This document shows positions 56,622 to 64,000 of a stretch of DNA of 64,000 nucleotides, one piece after another. The translations under genes and the position numbers were made by a program. Numbering within the stretch: position 1 is the first letter of the stretch; each line of letters begins with the position of its first letter. The notes under the pieces were generated by a model. The model was given only the letters and a program-made list of their open reading frames with translations, searched no databases and had not been told where the DNA came from. The DNA is from Mytilus edulis (Eukaryota; Mollusca; Bivalvia; Mytilida; Mytilidae): the NCBI RefSeq assembly GCF_963676685.1, contig NC_092352.1:22463117-22527116 (forward strand). The letters are read 5' to 3'.

Positions 56622-56668
56622 ACTCTCGGTGGTTAACGTCTCTCGATGGTTAACTTTAAGTGCCTACC
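56622..56668 (-). repeat. Right terminal inverted repeat of the giant element
   Basis: On the minus strand it begins GGTAGGCACTTAAAGTTAAC, identical to the left end for 27 bases, with three transitions in the remaining 20. It includes GTTAACCATCGAG and GTTAACCACCGAG. Confidence 0.88.
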
Positions 56669-56677
56669 GTTTTAGTA
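56669..56677. repeat. Target-site duplication, right (GTTTTAGTA)
   Basis: Exact direct repeat of 25622-25630, starting at the base after the terminal repeat ends. Confidence 0.85.
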
Positions 56678-57000
56678 CGGAATGTAGAAACTTTTTTTCT
56701 TACACATGTGCCTGTGGTGTGTCACTGGTATATTATGTCATCATTGAAACACACAGAAAAGAAAAACATCCGTGGTATATATATGACATCGCTTACATAT
56801 TCAGAAAAGGAGGTATTCATTTACATATATGGCATAGCAATTGTACTTTTTAGCACTACGAAACTTCGGCACTTTGAAATGGATTTTGACCGTAGTATGA
56901 GCAAGGATTTGTATAGTCTTACTATACAAATCCTTGGTATGAGGCTTGCATTTTTGGTATATGATATCGCTTTGGCACTAAGATAAGTATGTGAGATCTC
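56678..57000 (+). repeat. Host-locus degenerate repeat, right flank
   Basis: Contains TATTATGTCATCATTGAAAC, TATATATGACATCGCTTACA, TATATGGCATAGCAATTG and GGTATATGATATCGCTTTGG(CAC), the same plus-strand motif family as the left flank of the element. A perfect hairpin lies inside (56902-56936). The 108-aa plus ORF at 56660-56986 crosses the element boundary and the hairpin and is not credible. Confidence 0.55.
56902..56936. repeat. Perfect 15-bp hairpin
   Basis: CAAGGATTTGTATAG, a TCTTA loop, then CTATACAAATCCTTG. Perfect stem, no mismatches. Confidence 0.9.
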
Positions 57001-57176
57001 TAATTTTCAGACAGATTGCCGACAAAAAAAAATCTAATTTGGGATAAATTTTGAAGATTCGACATTATTCAGAACTTGTCATATTGAACAGGCACCCTGT
57101 ATGGCCTTCAACATTGATTTACACCAATACCAATAAGTAAACTATAAAAGGCCCCGGTTTAAAATTATTGAGAAAC

Positions 57177-57430
57177 AAGAATGTCCCAAGTACTCGGATG
57201 CCCCATCCGCACTATCATTTTCTATGTACAGTGGACCGTGAAAATGGGATAAAATCTCTAATTTGGCATTAAAAGTAGAAAGATCATATCATAAGGAACG
57301 TGTGTACTAAGTTTCAAGTTGATTGGACTTCAACTTCATCAAAAACTACCTCGACCAAAAACTTTAACCTGAAGCGGGACGGACGAACGAACGGACGCAC
57401 AGACCAGAAAACATAATGCCCATAAATAGG
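57177..57430. repeat. Dispersed repeat (CAGTGGACCGTGAAA family), copy 2
   Basis: Shares AAGAATGT, ACTATCATTTTCT, GTACAGTGGACCGTGAAAAT, TACTAAGTTTCAAGTTGATT and TTTAACCTGAAGCGGGACGG with 43020-43300. Confidence 0.75.
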
Positions 57431-57629
57431 TCATACAAATTCAAAATCAACCGGCTATAATTAATGCTAACAACAAAACAGAAAAACAAATATGACAAAC
57501 AGCAACCGACGACAACATCTGAATAACGAGCCATTAGGAAAAGAAAGGATATGAAATGATTTTTTATTGTTAGATTGTCGATATTAACCTATACTCCATA
57601 ACTCCTTTTGAAAACCCTAAATTCGACCT

Positions 57630-57840
57630 GTATACTATGGATTCATTTTTTATGCGTGGATATATGTATATGTATACTAATGTTCGCGGATTGAAGAACT
57701 ATTGTATGTTCGTGGATATTTCATGGTTTAGGAAAAGTCTGCATACAATCCTATCGAAAATTTGTAATTCGTTGGACATCTAAATTCGTGGTTCATCTTT
57801 ACGCACGATCTCCACGAATAATAATGAATCCACAGTATAT
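57630..57840. mobile_element. MITE with ATACTATGGATTCATT ends
   Basis: The left TATACTATGGATTCATTTTT(TATGCGTGG) pairs imperfectly with the right CCACGAATAATAATGAATCC(ACAGTATA). The interior has TTCGTGG / CCACGAA words. A decayed fragment with TTTTCGTGGATTTTGTGAG is seen at about 4502. Confidence 0.7.
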
Positions 57841-58214
57841 CAATTATTAAAATCCGACGGTGCGACCAAGCACTGCTGTAATCTTGACGAGAATGACAGG
57901 AAGTCTATAAGTATTTCATTTTATTTTCTCCTATTTAATTTTTTTTAAATGAAGTTTGTTTTCCATTTAACACGGGTGTGTTCTAGTGGTATACTATCGA
58001 GACCGCACTGTGACTATACGTGCCTACATCCACGCCATTTTGTTTCTAGTGGATTGGCATCACTTCTAACCCTTTTTTAAACTGTACCCTGAAAATGCAA
58101 GATTTAATGCACATAATGATATATATTCTAATACCAGTGGAGTTCTTAAGTAATATAGGACAAATATATATGCACACATTTAAGCACTTATCGAAAAGGC
58201 ATATTTCCACCAAG

Positions 58215-58248
<34 letters not shown>

Positions 58249-58700
58249 CATAGACATTAAGAAAAATTAAAATCCAGAAAAATATTTTATAAGAAGATTT
58301 AGCTGTCTTTTTCATATGACATTTTAAGATGTTTCAGTAGATAAGTCATCTAACATAAGTGACAAGAAGTATATTATGTCCAATTTGTTGTAATATGAAA
58401 TAAACGGAAAAAATAAGAGAATGTGCTAAAAAAAATTAAGACCTCACAGAACTAAAATCCAAAAACAAGACAGAAAATAAGAGATTTGCCATTTTTCTGT
58501 ATATAAAGGTAAAGACAGTAAAGAGGCAAATATGAATTTGTGATCGGTAACTGAAAACATTACAAATGAGGGGGAAAAGTAATCAATGTATTTGGTCAAT
58601 CTGTGAAACGTTTTCCTGGAGATATAATTCTAAGATATATGGTTATAACAGAAATTGACATAGACTGATTATTGTTGTTTTGTCTCTGGTCATAATTCAA
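57841..58700. other. 3' flank of the LPMO gene, non-coding
   Basis: No gene seen. Holds a (TA)n microsatellite at 58215-58242. The 3' UTR of the minus-strand LPMO gene should lie in the 58300-58700 part. Confidence 0.45.
58215..58242. repeat. (TA)n microsatellite
   Basis: Uninterrupted TA dinucleotide run of about 28 bases. Confidence 0.95.
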
Positions 58701-58702
58701 TT

Positions 58703-60452
58703 CTACATGCAAACACAGTGGGATGTTGGACACAACGGAGTTTCGGAGCACATTTTCTGACACCAACGAGCCTCATCTTGTAGACTGGGATCTTTTGCTG
58801 TACATTGTTTGCCGTTTACTGGTCGGGGTGCCACCGTGCCTGCACATCCACCTGCTCCATCACCAACATTATTTGAGTTAGTGGCTTTGGTTGTGGCAGC
58901 TGGTTGGGCGGTTGGTGCAGGTTGTCCATTACTAACAATTTCTATGTCAGCACAGTTGACGAAACATTCCTGTTTTTCTGCACATCCCTTACAGCCTACA
59001 CCAGTAACAGGATCTCTACCCCAATTATTTCCTGAAAAGATAGCAAACCAATTCAAAATCCCAAATTAAAATAACACTCGTTATTCAGTTTAACAGCACT
59101 CGAACCTTCTTACGTTTTTAATTCAAATTATACATGTACGATAGCTTTCAGTGTCAAAGTTAAACTTGTCTATTTCATAAAAAAGATCTTAGGTTAAAAG
59201 ACTAAAAAAGAACTTGGCAAAAAAACTGTGCCACCTCTACCTCATTTCGTGATTGCAAATAGCTAAAGATATCATTGGGTACAGCAATATAAGTTTTGGT
59301 TCCCGTCCTTGTATCAAATATATGCCAATGGACGGTAAGCATAAATTTAAAAAAAAAAATGTGAATACAAATGGGGAACGAAAGCAATAGTGTATTAACT
59401 GTTATTTTGACTGATATGTGTGATAGCAATAATCTATTTTTACCGATAACACATGTTATCAAGGATATTAACTGTAATTTTGACTGATATGTGTGATATC
59501 AATGATCTATTTCTACTGATAACATATGTCAAGGATATTACCTGTAATTTTGACTGATATATGTGAAATCAATGACCTATTTTTACCGATAACACATGTT
59601 ATCAAGGATATTAACTGTAATTTTGACTGATATGTGTGATATCAATGATCTATTTCTACTGATAACATATGTCAAGGATATTACCTGTAATTTTGACTGA
59701 TATGTGTGAAATCAATGATCTATTTTTACTGATAACATATGTCATCAAGGATATTAACTGTTATTTTGACTGATATGTGTGATATCAATGATCTATTTTT
59801 ACTGATGACATATGTCATCGAGGATACTAACTGTTATTTTGACAGACGTGTGTGATATTCATGATCTATTTTTTACCGATCACCTATGTCATCGAAGACA
59901 GATGTGTGTTATATCCATGATCACTTTGTTACTGATCATACGTGTCATCGCATCTTTGCTAGCCAAGGGTTACGACCCACTTCCCTCCTCTCCACAGGAG
60001 GGAAGTGGATCGTAACCCTTGGCTAGCGAAAATGGTGTCATCGAGGATAACTGTTATTTGTAAATACCTCCTTTCCAGTACCATCTTAGTACACATTGTG
60101 TACAGTGCACATTGGCTGGTAGATGTAGTTTGAGAGTTTTTAGGGTGACGTGACCAGGGAGGTCCCATTCTAATCCAGTGAACCCATTGTCTGGGTCTGT
60201 GATGGTAAGAGGATGTTTTGACAGACATTCTTCTGTTATTTTCTTGGTGAAGTCGTTGTTTACACACAGACTGAAATTAAAGAATCCAAGATGGTTTGCA
60301 GTGATTTTGACTGTGACATCGATAGTCTGACCTTGATTGTAAGTTGCCGTGACAGCACCAGTAGCAAATTTACCACCAGCCATGTTATTTTGAACTCCAC
60401 CATAAGCATCGCCACAGACACCACATACACCTCCACTGCGATCCCATTGGTG
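58703..60452 (-). CDS. AA15-type lytic polysaccharide monooxygenase (chitin-binding type-4 domain), 5'-partial, two last exons
   Basis: Exons 60068-60452 (385 nt, begins in phase 0 after a TTTAG acceptor) and 58703-59031 (329 nt, TTTTCAG acceptor, TAG stop at 58703-58705) join through G|GTATTT to one frame of about 237 residues. AA15 enzymes are secreted copper enzymes that oxidatively cleave chitin or cellulose. Visible: GGVCGVCGDAYGG, AGGKFATG, IDVTVKITANHLGFFNFSLC (second His of the copper brace plus an aromatic axial position), CTQCVLRWYWKGG, NNWGRDPVTGVGCKGC and FVNCADIEI. After the domain comes an Ala/Pro/Thr linker, then a Cys-rich tail (WCQKMCSETPLCPTSHCVC). The signal peptide and N-terminal copper-binding His exon are not seen up to 64000, so the gene starts outside the window or behind a long intron. 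Confidence 0.88.
59395..59930. repeat. 70-73-bp minisatellite in the LPMO intron
   Basis: About seven units with AAGGATATTAACTGT, TTTTGACTGATATGTGTGAT, ATCAATGATCTATTT and TACTGATAACATATGTC. AAGGATA marks fall at 59461, 59531, 59604, 59674 and 59747, so 70- and 73-bp units alternate. Last units near 59820-59930 are diverged. Confidence 0.9.
59958..60027. repeat. 70-nt hairpin, 32-bp arms
   Basis: The left arm begins GCTAGCCAAGGGTTACGA and ends CCCTCCT; loop CTCCAC; the right arm is its reverse complement with one mismatch. It sits 40 bp downstream (in transcript sense) of the donor of the first LPMO exon in the window. Probably a short foldback MITE. Confidence 0.9.
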
Positions 60453-60780
60453 CTAAATAAACAAAAGTTTATGGTCATCATTTATTTCGAAGATAAATAT
60501 ATAAATCATCACTTTTTGATTAGATTAAGTTAACAAGAACATGATTTATCTTTTATCAAGTGTAACCAACACTTCGTATACATATCTCGGAAAATGCAGG
60601 ATATCAGGTAGAGGGGAATATACCTATTATTGTTCAGATAAGGGTGAAGGTTTGGTACCATTAACACGTTTAAAACCCGCTGCAATTATTTGCACCGGTC
60701 CTATGTCAGGAATCTGATGTTCAGTAGTTGTCGTTTATTGATGTAGTTCATAAGTGTTTCTCTTTACTAGTTTTTGTTAT
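60453..60780. other. LPMO upstream intron (or 5' flank), no exon seen
   Basis: Intronic if the missing N-terminal exons lie upstream. No conserved LPMO N-terminal motif recognised. Confidence 0.4.
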
Positions 60781-60980
60781 ATAGATAAGACCGTTGGTTT
60801 TCCCGTTTGTATGGTTTTACAATCGTAAATTTTGGGGCCCTTTATAGCTTGCTGTTCGGTGTGAGCTAAGGCTCCGTGTAAAAGACCATACTTTGAACTA
60901 TAATGGTTTACTTTTATAAATTGTGACTTGGTTGAAGAGTTGTCTCATTGGCACTCATACACATCTTCTTATATCTATCT
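60781..60980 (+). repeat. Short interspersed repeat (GTTCGGTGTGAGC family), copy 3
   Basis: ATAGATAAGACCGTTGGTTT, TTGCTGTTCGGTGTGAGCTA and GAGTTGTCTCATTGGCACTC as in the other copies. Confidence 0.8.
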
Positions 60981-61589
60981 ATGTTCAAAACCAGAACTTC
61001 CTGTTTTGGACAAACTTTCCATGAATAATACTTTCCTTAAAAGTATTAAGGACGATGACTATGAGGGTTTATAGGTTTATAGGCAATGCTTACGGCTAAC
61101 AAAATACTTTACCATCTGCTGATGGAATTGATCAACCAGTAAACAAAATACACATACACGTACTTGAAAACTGCACACAAAGATAGTAAATGTAAGTGGT
61201 ATTTGTCATTTACGCATGATTATGTATTAAGATCTATTAAGGAAGTTCGTTAATCAGTTTCAAAATTACAAGCTTTTAATAACACTAGAAAATGTTGACA
61301 GGGATAATAAAGGAACCAAATAGGCAAAAAAAATTATACAGGTCAATGTTCTTGTTTTCGATATATTAGCCATTGAAAATTTGGCGGGAAAATGTTTTCT
61401 TTTGATTTTTCATAGCTTTATTATTGACAAGTTAAAGTTCTCAAAAACTATTTAAACAAAAACAAAGATTCAATAAATTTTTTACAGATGGCTTATAATT
61501 ATACATATAAAAGATGTATAAAATGAGAAATGGGGGTCAATGGCAAAATTTTTAAGGCATTCAAATGGTTCCGAAAATCTGACAAAAAT
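60981..61589. other. Non-coding, no gene seen
   Basis: AT-rich. No supported ORF or repeat recognised apart from AAATTTGGCGGGAAAATG near 61377, which I cannot assign. Confidence 0.4.
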
Positions 61590-62050
61590 CCCAAATTATA
61601 ACAAGCGAACATCCTTAAGATGCGTCAGTCTAACCCCCAAGTGTGACTGGGGAAACTAAATATGGTCACTTGGTCTTCTCCCGACCAGCAATAAAACGCT
61701 TGCCAAAGTGGGCCTCTGTTTGGCTGTGAGGGATGTATCAAGTTTGCAGCCACGTCCGATCAGAATGGGGATGTATTAAATCGGATGCTTCGTGAAAAGA
61801 GAATGACACGCTCTTTGCACGTTAAAAACCCTTGCAACAACTCTTTGAGGGATCCGTAGATGGCCTGTTGCAAGGTAATATTTTTGTCCCTATCCAATAT
61901 ACCCTCCTCATAAGTTTCCTGTGGCAATCCCGGATGGCCTCTTACAAAACCTATCTATTGTATTTATTGTTTAAAAACTTGTTCCAGTCTTGAACATGCA
62001 TGAAATATTTGCCACTGGACGTTAAGCAACCAACAATCAATCAATCAATT
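61590..62050 (+). repeat. Dispersed repeat (GCCACTGGACGTTAAGCAA family)
   Basis: Runs from AAGATGCGTCAGTCTAACCC through ACGCTCTTTGCACGTTAAAA and CTATCCAATATACCCTCC to CCACTGGACGTTAAGCAACC, ending in an (AATC)n tail (CAATCAATCAATCAATT). An inverted 3' part is found at 39505-39670. A terminal simple repeat suggests a retroposed element. Confidence 0.65.
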
Positions 62051-62462
62051 GAGATGCATCAGGTGACAATTTTAGGCGGATTTTAGCCATCGAGTTTTTT
62101 CATACAATGATGAATGCGCTGTGAACTGCCCGCGTATTAATTATACTGACGAGTGCTGTCCCCTGGCTTGGTACCTATGCTCAAGGGACAGAAAAGGCTA
62201 AAAGCCCATATCGATCAGAATTGATACATATTTATCAGTCTAGCGTATTCATGAGTAAGCAAAGAACCGCAACTTGATTATTATTTTCCTTTCTGAAGCA
62301 TTTTGTCTAAGCCTCAACTTAACACATGTCATTCTAGCTGAAAACAGCATTTTGTAAACTATATAGTAATTTTTTTTTTTAAAAGAACTAAAAGAAAAAT
62401 GTTCAAGTGAATTACAAAAAGAAACCAAAAAAAAAAAAACACATTTCAGTCATTTGGTAAAT

Positions 62463-62906
62463 AGAATCATATTCAAAACAGTGTAGCTGTGGCCATTGAT
62501 TGACGACCTCAAATTATCCCATTGACTGGGGCAGATTATGTGAACGTTTGTCTGTAAAAACCGCTGCTCACTATGTACTTGTTAAAGGCACTTAAACTGT
62601 GGGGTCACAAAAGGTTCTAAACACCTAAATATAGAAATTAGAAAAACTAATCAGGAATAACACGATGTTTTGATTTATATCAATAATATAAATCAAAACA
62701 TAAAGTTATTCCTGATTAATTTTTCGAATTATTTTAATATTAAAGGCGTTAAAAACATTTGGTGACCCCACAGTTTAAAATCTATAATAAGTAAGTAGTG
62801 AGCAGTTGTCGTTACGGACACACGTTCACCTAATCTGCCCCAGTCAATGGGATAATTTAAGGTTGTCAATCAATGGCCACAGCTACACTGTTTTGAATAT
62901 GATTCT
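62463..62906. mobile_element. Foldback MITE, second copy
   Basis: AGAATCATATTCAAAACAGT at the left is matched by ACTGTTTTGAATATGATTCT at the right. Arms of about 200 bp enclose a TTTTGATTTATAT...ATATAAATCAAAA centre. Same family as 35772-36212 (shared GTGGGGTCAC...GGTTC and GGCCATTGATTGAC). The 83-aa ORF at 62806 starts within it and is not a gene. Confidence 0.88.
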
Positions 62907-63710
62907 AAACGATGATACTGATTGCCAAATGCATACTAGTCGAACAACTTTAACAATACTAGTATTTCAAGGAGCCTTCTATGCAATTTGTTTGGTATTT
63001 CAATACAGATTGTGTTTTTTGGACAATTTCTGCGGAATTGTATACGGAAACTGGTAAACATAAATGTTTCATCCAGCTCAAAGTCAGAAATTCTGAAATT
63101 TAAATCTTGAGTTTTTGACTTTAAACACAATATTTTACCTTTTCGAATACTTAAATTTAAATTTTAAATATCTCGATATTTTAACGTTTAGAATATCGCT
63201 GAAAGTTTGCCTTTAAATAAAAAATTCACTTGATAAATATAGAAAATAAAAGAATTAGTTTAGTGTTACGGAAGAAAAAAACACTTTGAAATTGATGCAA
63301 TCTTATGATAAATGTGTTTACAATATAGGTAAAAGTCTGGAATATTTGTAGGCCCAAAGAGCGACTACTGTTCCCAAACAAATTAAAAAGCTATCTTTTA
63401 ACGGATGAAAATATATAAATGTTAGTTTAAGTGACCTGTTAGATTTTCTCGGTGTAGTTTCTTCAGTTAATCTAATTCGTAGTATGAAGTTGAGGAAATT
63501 TATTCGATCATTTAAAAAAAAAATGGTTGGTAGAAATTTACCAAAAAAAACCAAACAATAGCCATCAAAGCCAGTGGTGATATCGATGTGGTACTTCGTG
63601 AATTCTAAAATTTTGGCAGTGATGCACTTGTTGATTCACTTAAGAATTTTATTATTATCATACCGACCTTGTTACCGTAAAGAGTATCACCAAACCCGTT
63701 CTCGTTTTTA
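62907..63710. other. Non-coding, no gene seen
   Basis: AT-rich; the two minus ORFs (62936-63130, 63318-63554) have no recognised motif. Confidence 0.4.
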
Positions 63711-63896
63711 TATAGATTAGACATTTGAATTCCTGTTTGAATGGTTTTACACAAGCGATTTGTTGGTCCCTTTATAGCTTGCTGTTCGGTGTGAGCCAAG
63801 GCTCTGTGTTGAAGGCTATACTTTGACCTTTAATGGTAATCATGACTTGAATGGAGAGTTGTCTCATTGGCACTCATACCACATCTTCCTTTATCA
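63711..63896 (+). repeat. Short interspersed repeat (GTTCGGTGTGAGC family), copy 4
   Basis: Slightly diverged copy: ATAGATTAGACATTTGAATT start, TTGCTGTTCGGTGTGAGCCA, GAGTTGTCTCATTGGCACTC end. The 64-aa minus ORF across it is spurious. Confidence 0.8.
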
Positions 63897-64000
63897 AAAG
63901 CTGAGTATATGTCTTCAGTATTCATACTTATAGTTGGACCAAATTTAAATCTAATGCATAGAAAGTGTTTCCCCACCATATTAAAAGAATTAGTATGACC

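Larger units (their letters stand above)
25631..56668. mobile_element. Giant foldback-type DNA transposon with satellite arms (31 kb)
   Basis: The 31,038-bp unit is bounded by 47-bp inverted repeats (44/47 identical) and a perfect 9-bp direct duplication. Its internal parts mirror each other around ~41,150: left arm 25678-28369, satellite array 28370-36803, core 36804-45497, inverted satellite array 45498-53872, right arm 53873-56621. Long inverted repeats built of tandem units and a 9-bp duplication recall the Drosophila Foldback (FB) elements. A 9-bp duplication also fits Mutator-like or Merlin-like transposition. No transposase ORF was found, so it appears non-autonomous. Cargo includes Polinton remnants and LINE fragments, probably later insertions or captures. 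The ends are seen directly; superfamily is inference. Confidence 0.8.

Noticed and set aside
25631..56668. Interpreting the symmetric structure as a simple inverted duplication of the locus
   Set aside because: The arms and core are not reverse complements of each other outside the satellite and the 47-bp ends. The 9-bp direct duplication and same-direction host flanks fit transposition better.
25631..56668. Calling the whole 31-kb unit a Polinton
   Set aside because: As I recall, Polintons make 6-bp target duplications and have long simple terminal repeats. Here the duplication is 9 bp and the ends are 47 bp plus satellite, so the Polinton genes look like cargo.
56660..56986. 108-aa plus ORF
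   Set aside because: Crosses the boundary between the giant element and the host flank and includes the perfect hairpin. No domain.
58809..59069. 86-aa plus ORF
   Set aside because: Antisense shadow of the last LPMO exon.

Overview
The window looks like nuclear DNA of a bivalve mollusc, most likely a mussel (Mytilidae). The evidence is intron-rich genes with short exons and GT-AG splice sites, AT-rich introns packed with MITE-like elements, and interspersed repeats that I recognise as typical of mussel sequence. No bacterial-type operon, CRISPR array, rRNA or convincing tRNA was seen. The species is inferred, not proven.

Two host genes can be supported, both on the minus strand. Positions 4090-22343 hold a complete 11-exon gene for a PLP-dependent ethanolamine-phosphate / 5-phosphohydroxylysine phospho-lyase (ETNPPL/PHYKPL, AGXT2-like family). 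All exon phases join into one open frame of 499 residues. Positions 58703-60452 hold the last two exons of a secreted AA15-type lytic polysaccharide monooxygenase (LPMO) with a Cys-rich C-terminal tail; its 5' exons are not seen in the window. Introns of both genes carry MITEs, minisatellites and hairpins. One minisatellite has amplified the exon 3 / intron 3 boundary of the phospho-lyase gene.

The main discovery is the segment between the two genes. Positions 25631-56668 (31,038 bp) have the hallmarks of one giant foldback-type DNA transposon: 47-bp terminal inverted repeats (44/47 identical) and a perfect 9-bp direct repeat, GTTTTAGTA, abutting both ends as a target-site duplication. The inside is strikingly symmetric about position ~41,150: a ~2.7 kb arm, an ~8.4 kb array of a 68-bp satellite, an ~8.7 kb core, an ~8.4 kb array of the same satellite in inverted orientation, and a ~2.7 kb arm. 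The satellite unit shares the GTTAAC-N-A-N-CGA motif with the terminal repeats, so the arrays may be amplified transposase-binding sites. No transposase was found inside, so the element looks non-autonomous.

The core carries remnants of a Polinton/Maverick (adintovirus-like) element on the minus strand: a broken structural-type gene, a broken A32-like packaging ATPase and an adenain-like cysteine protease. Around them lie inverted and tandem repeats, including one rich in nuclear-receptor half-site-like AGGTCA motifs. The two arms carry non-LTR retrotransposon fragments. The rest of the window is interspersed repeats, MITEs, hairpins and unassigned AT-rich DNA.
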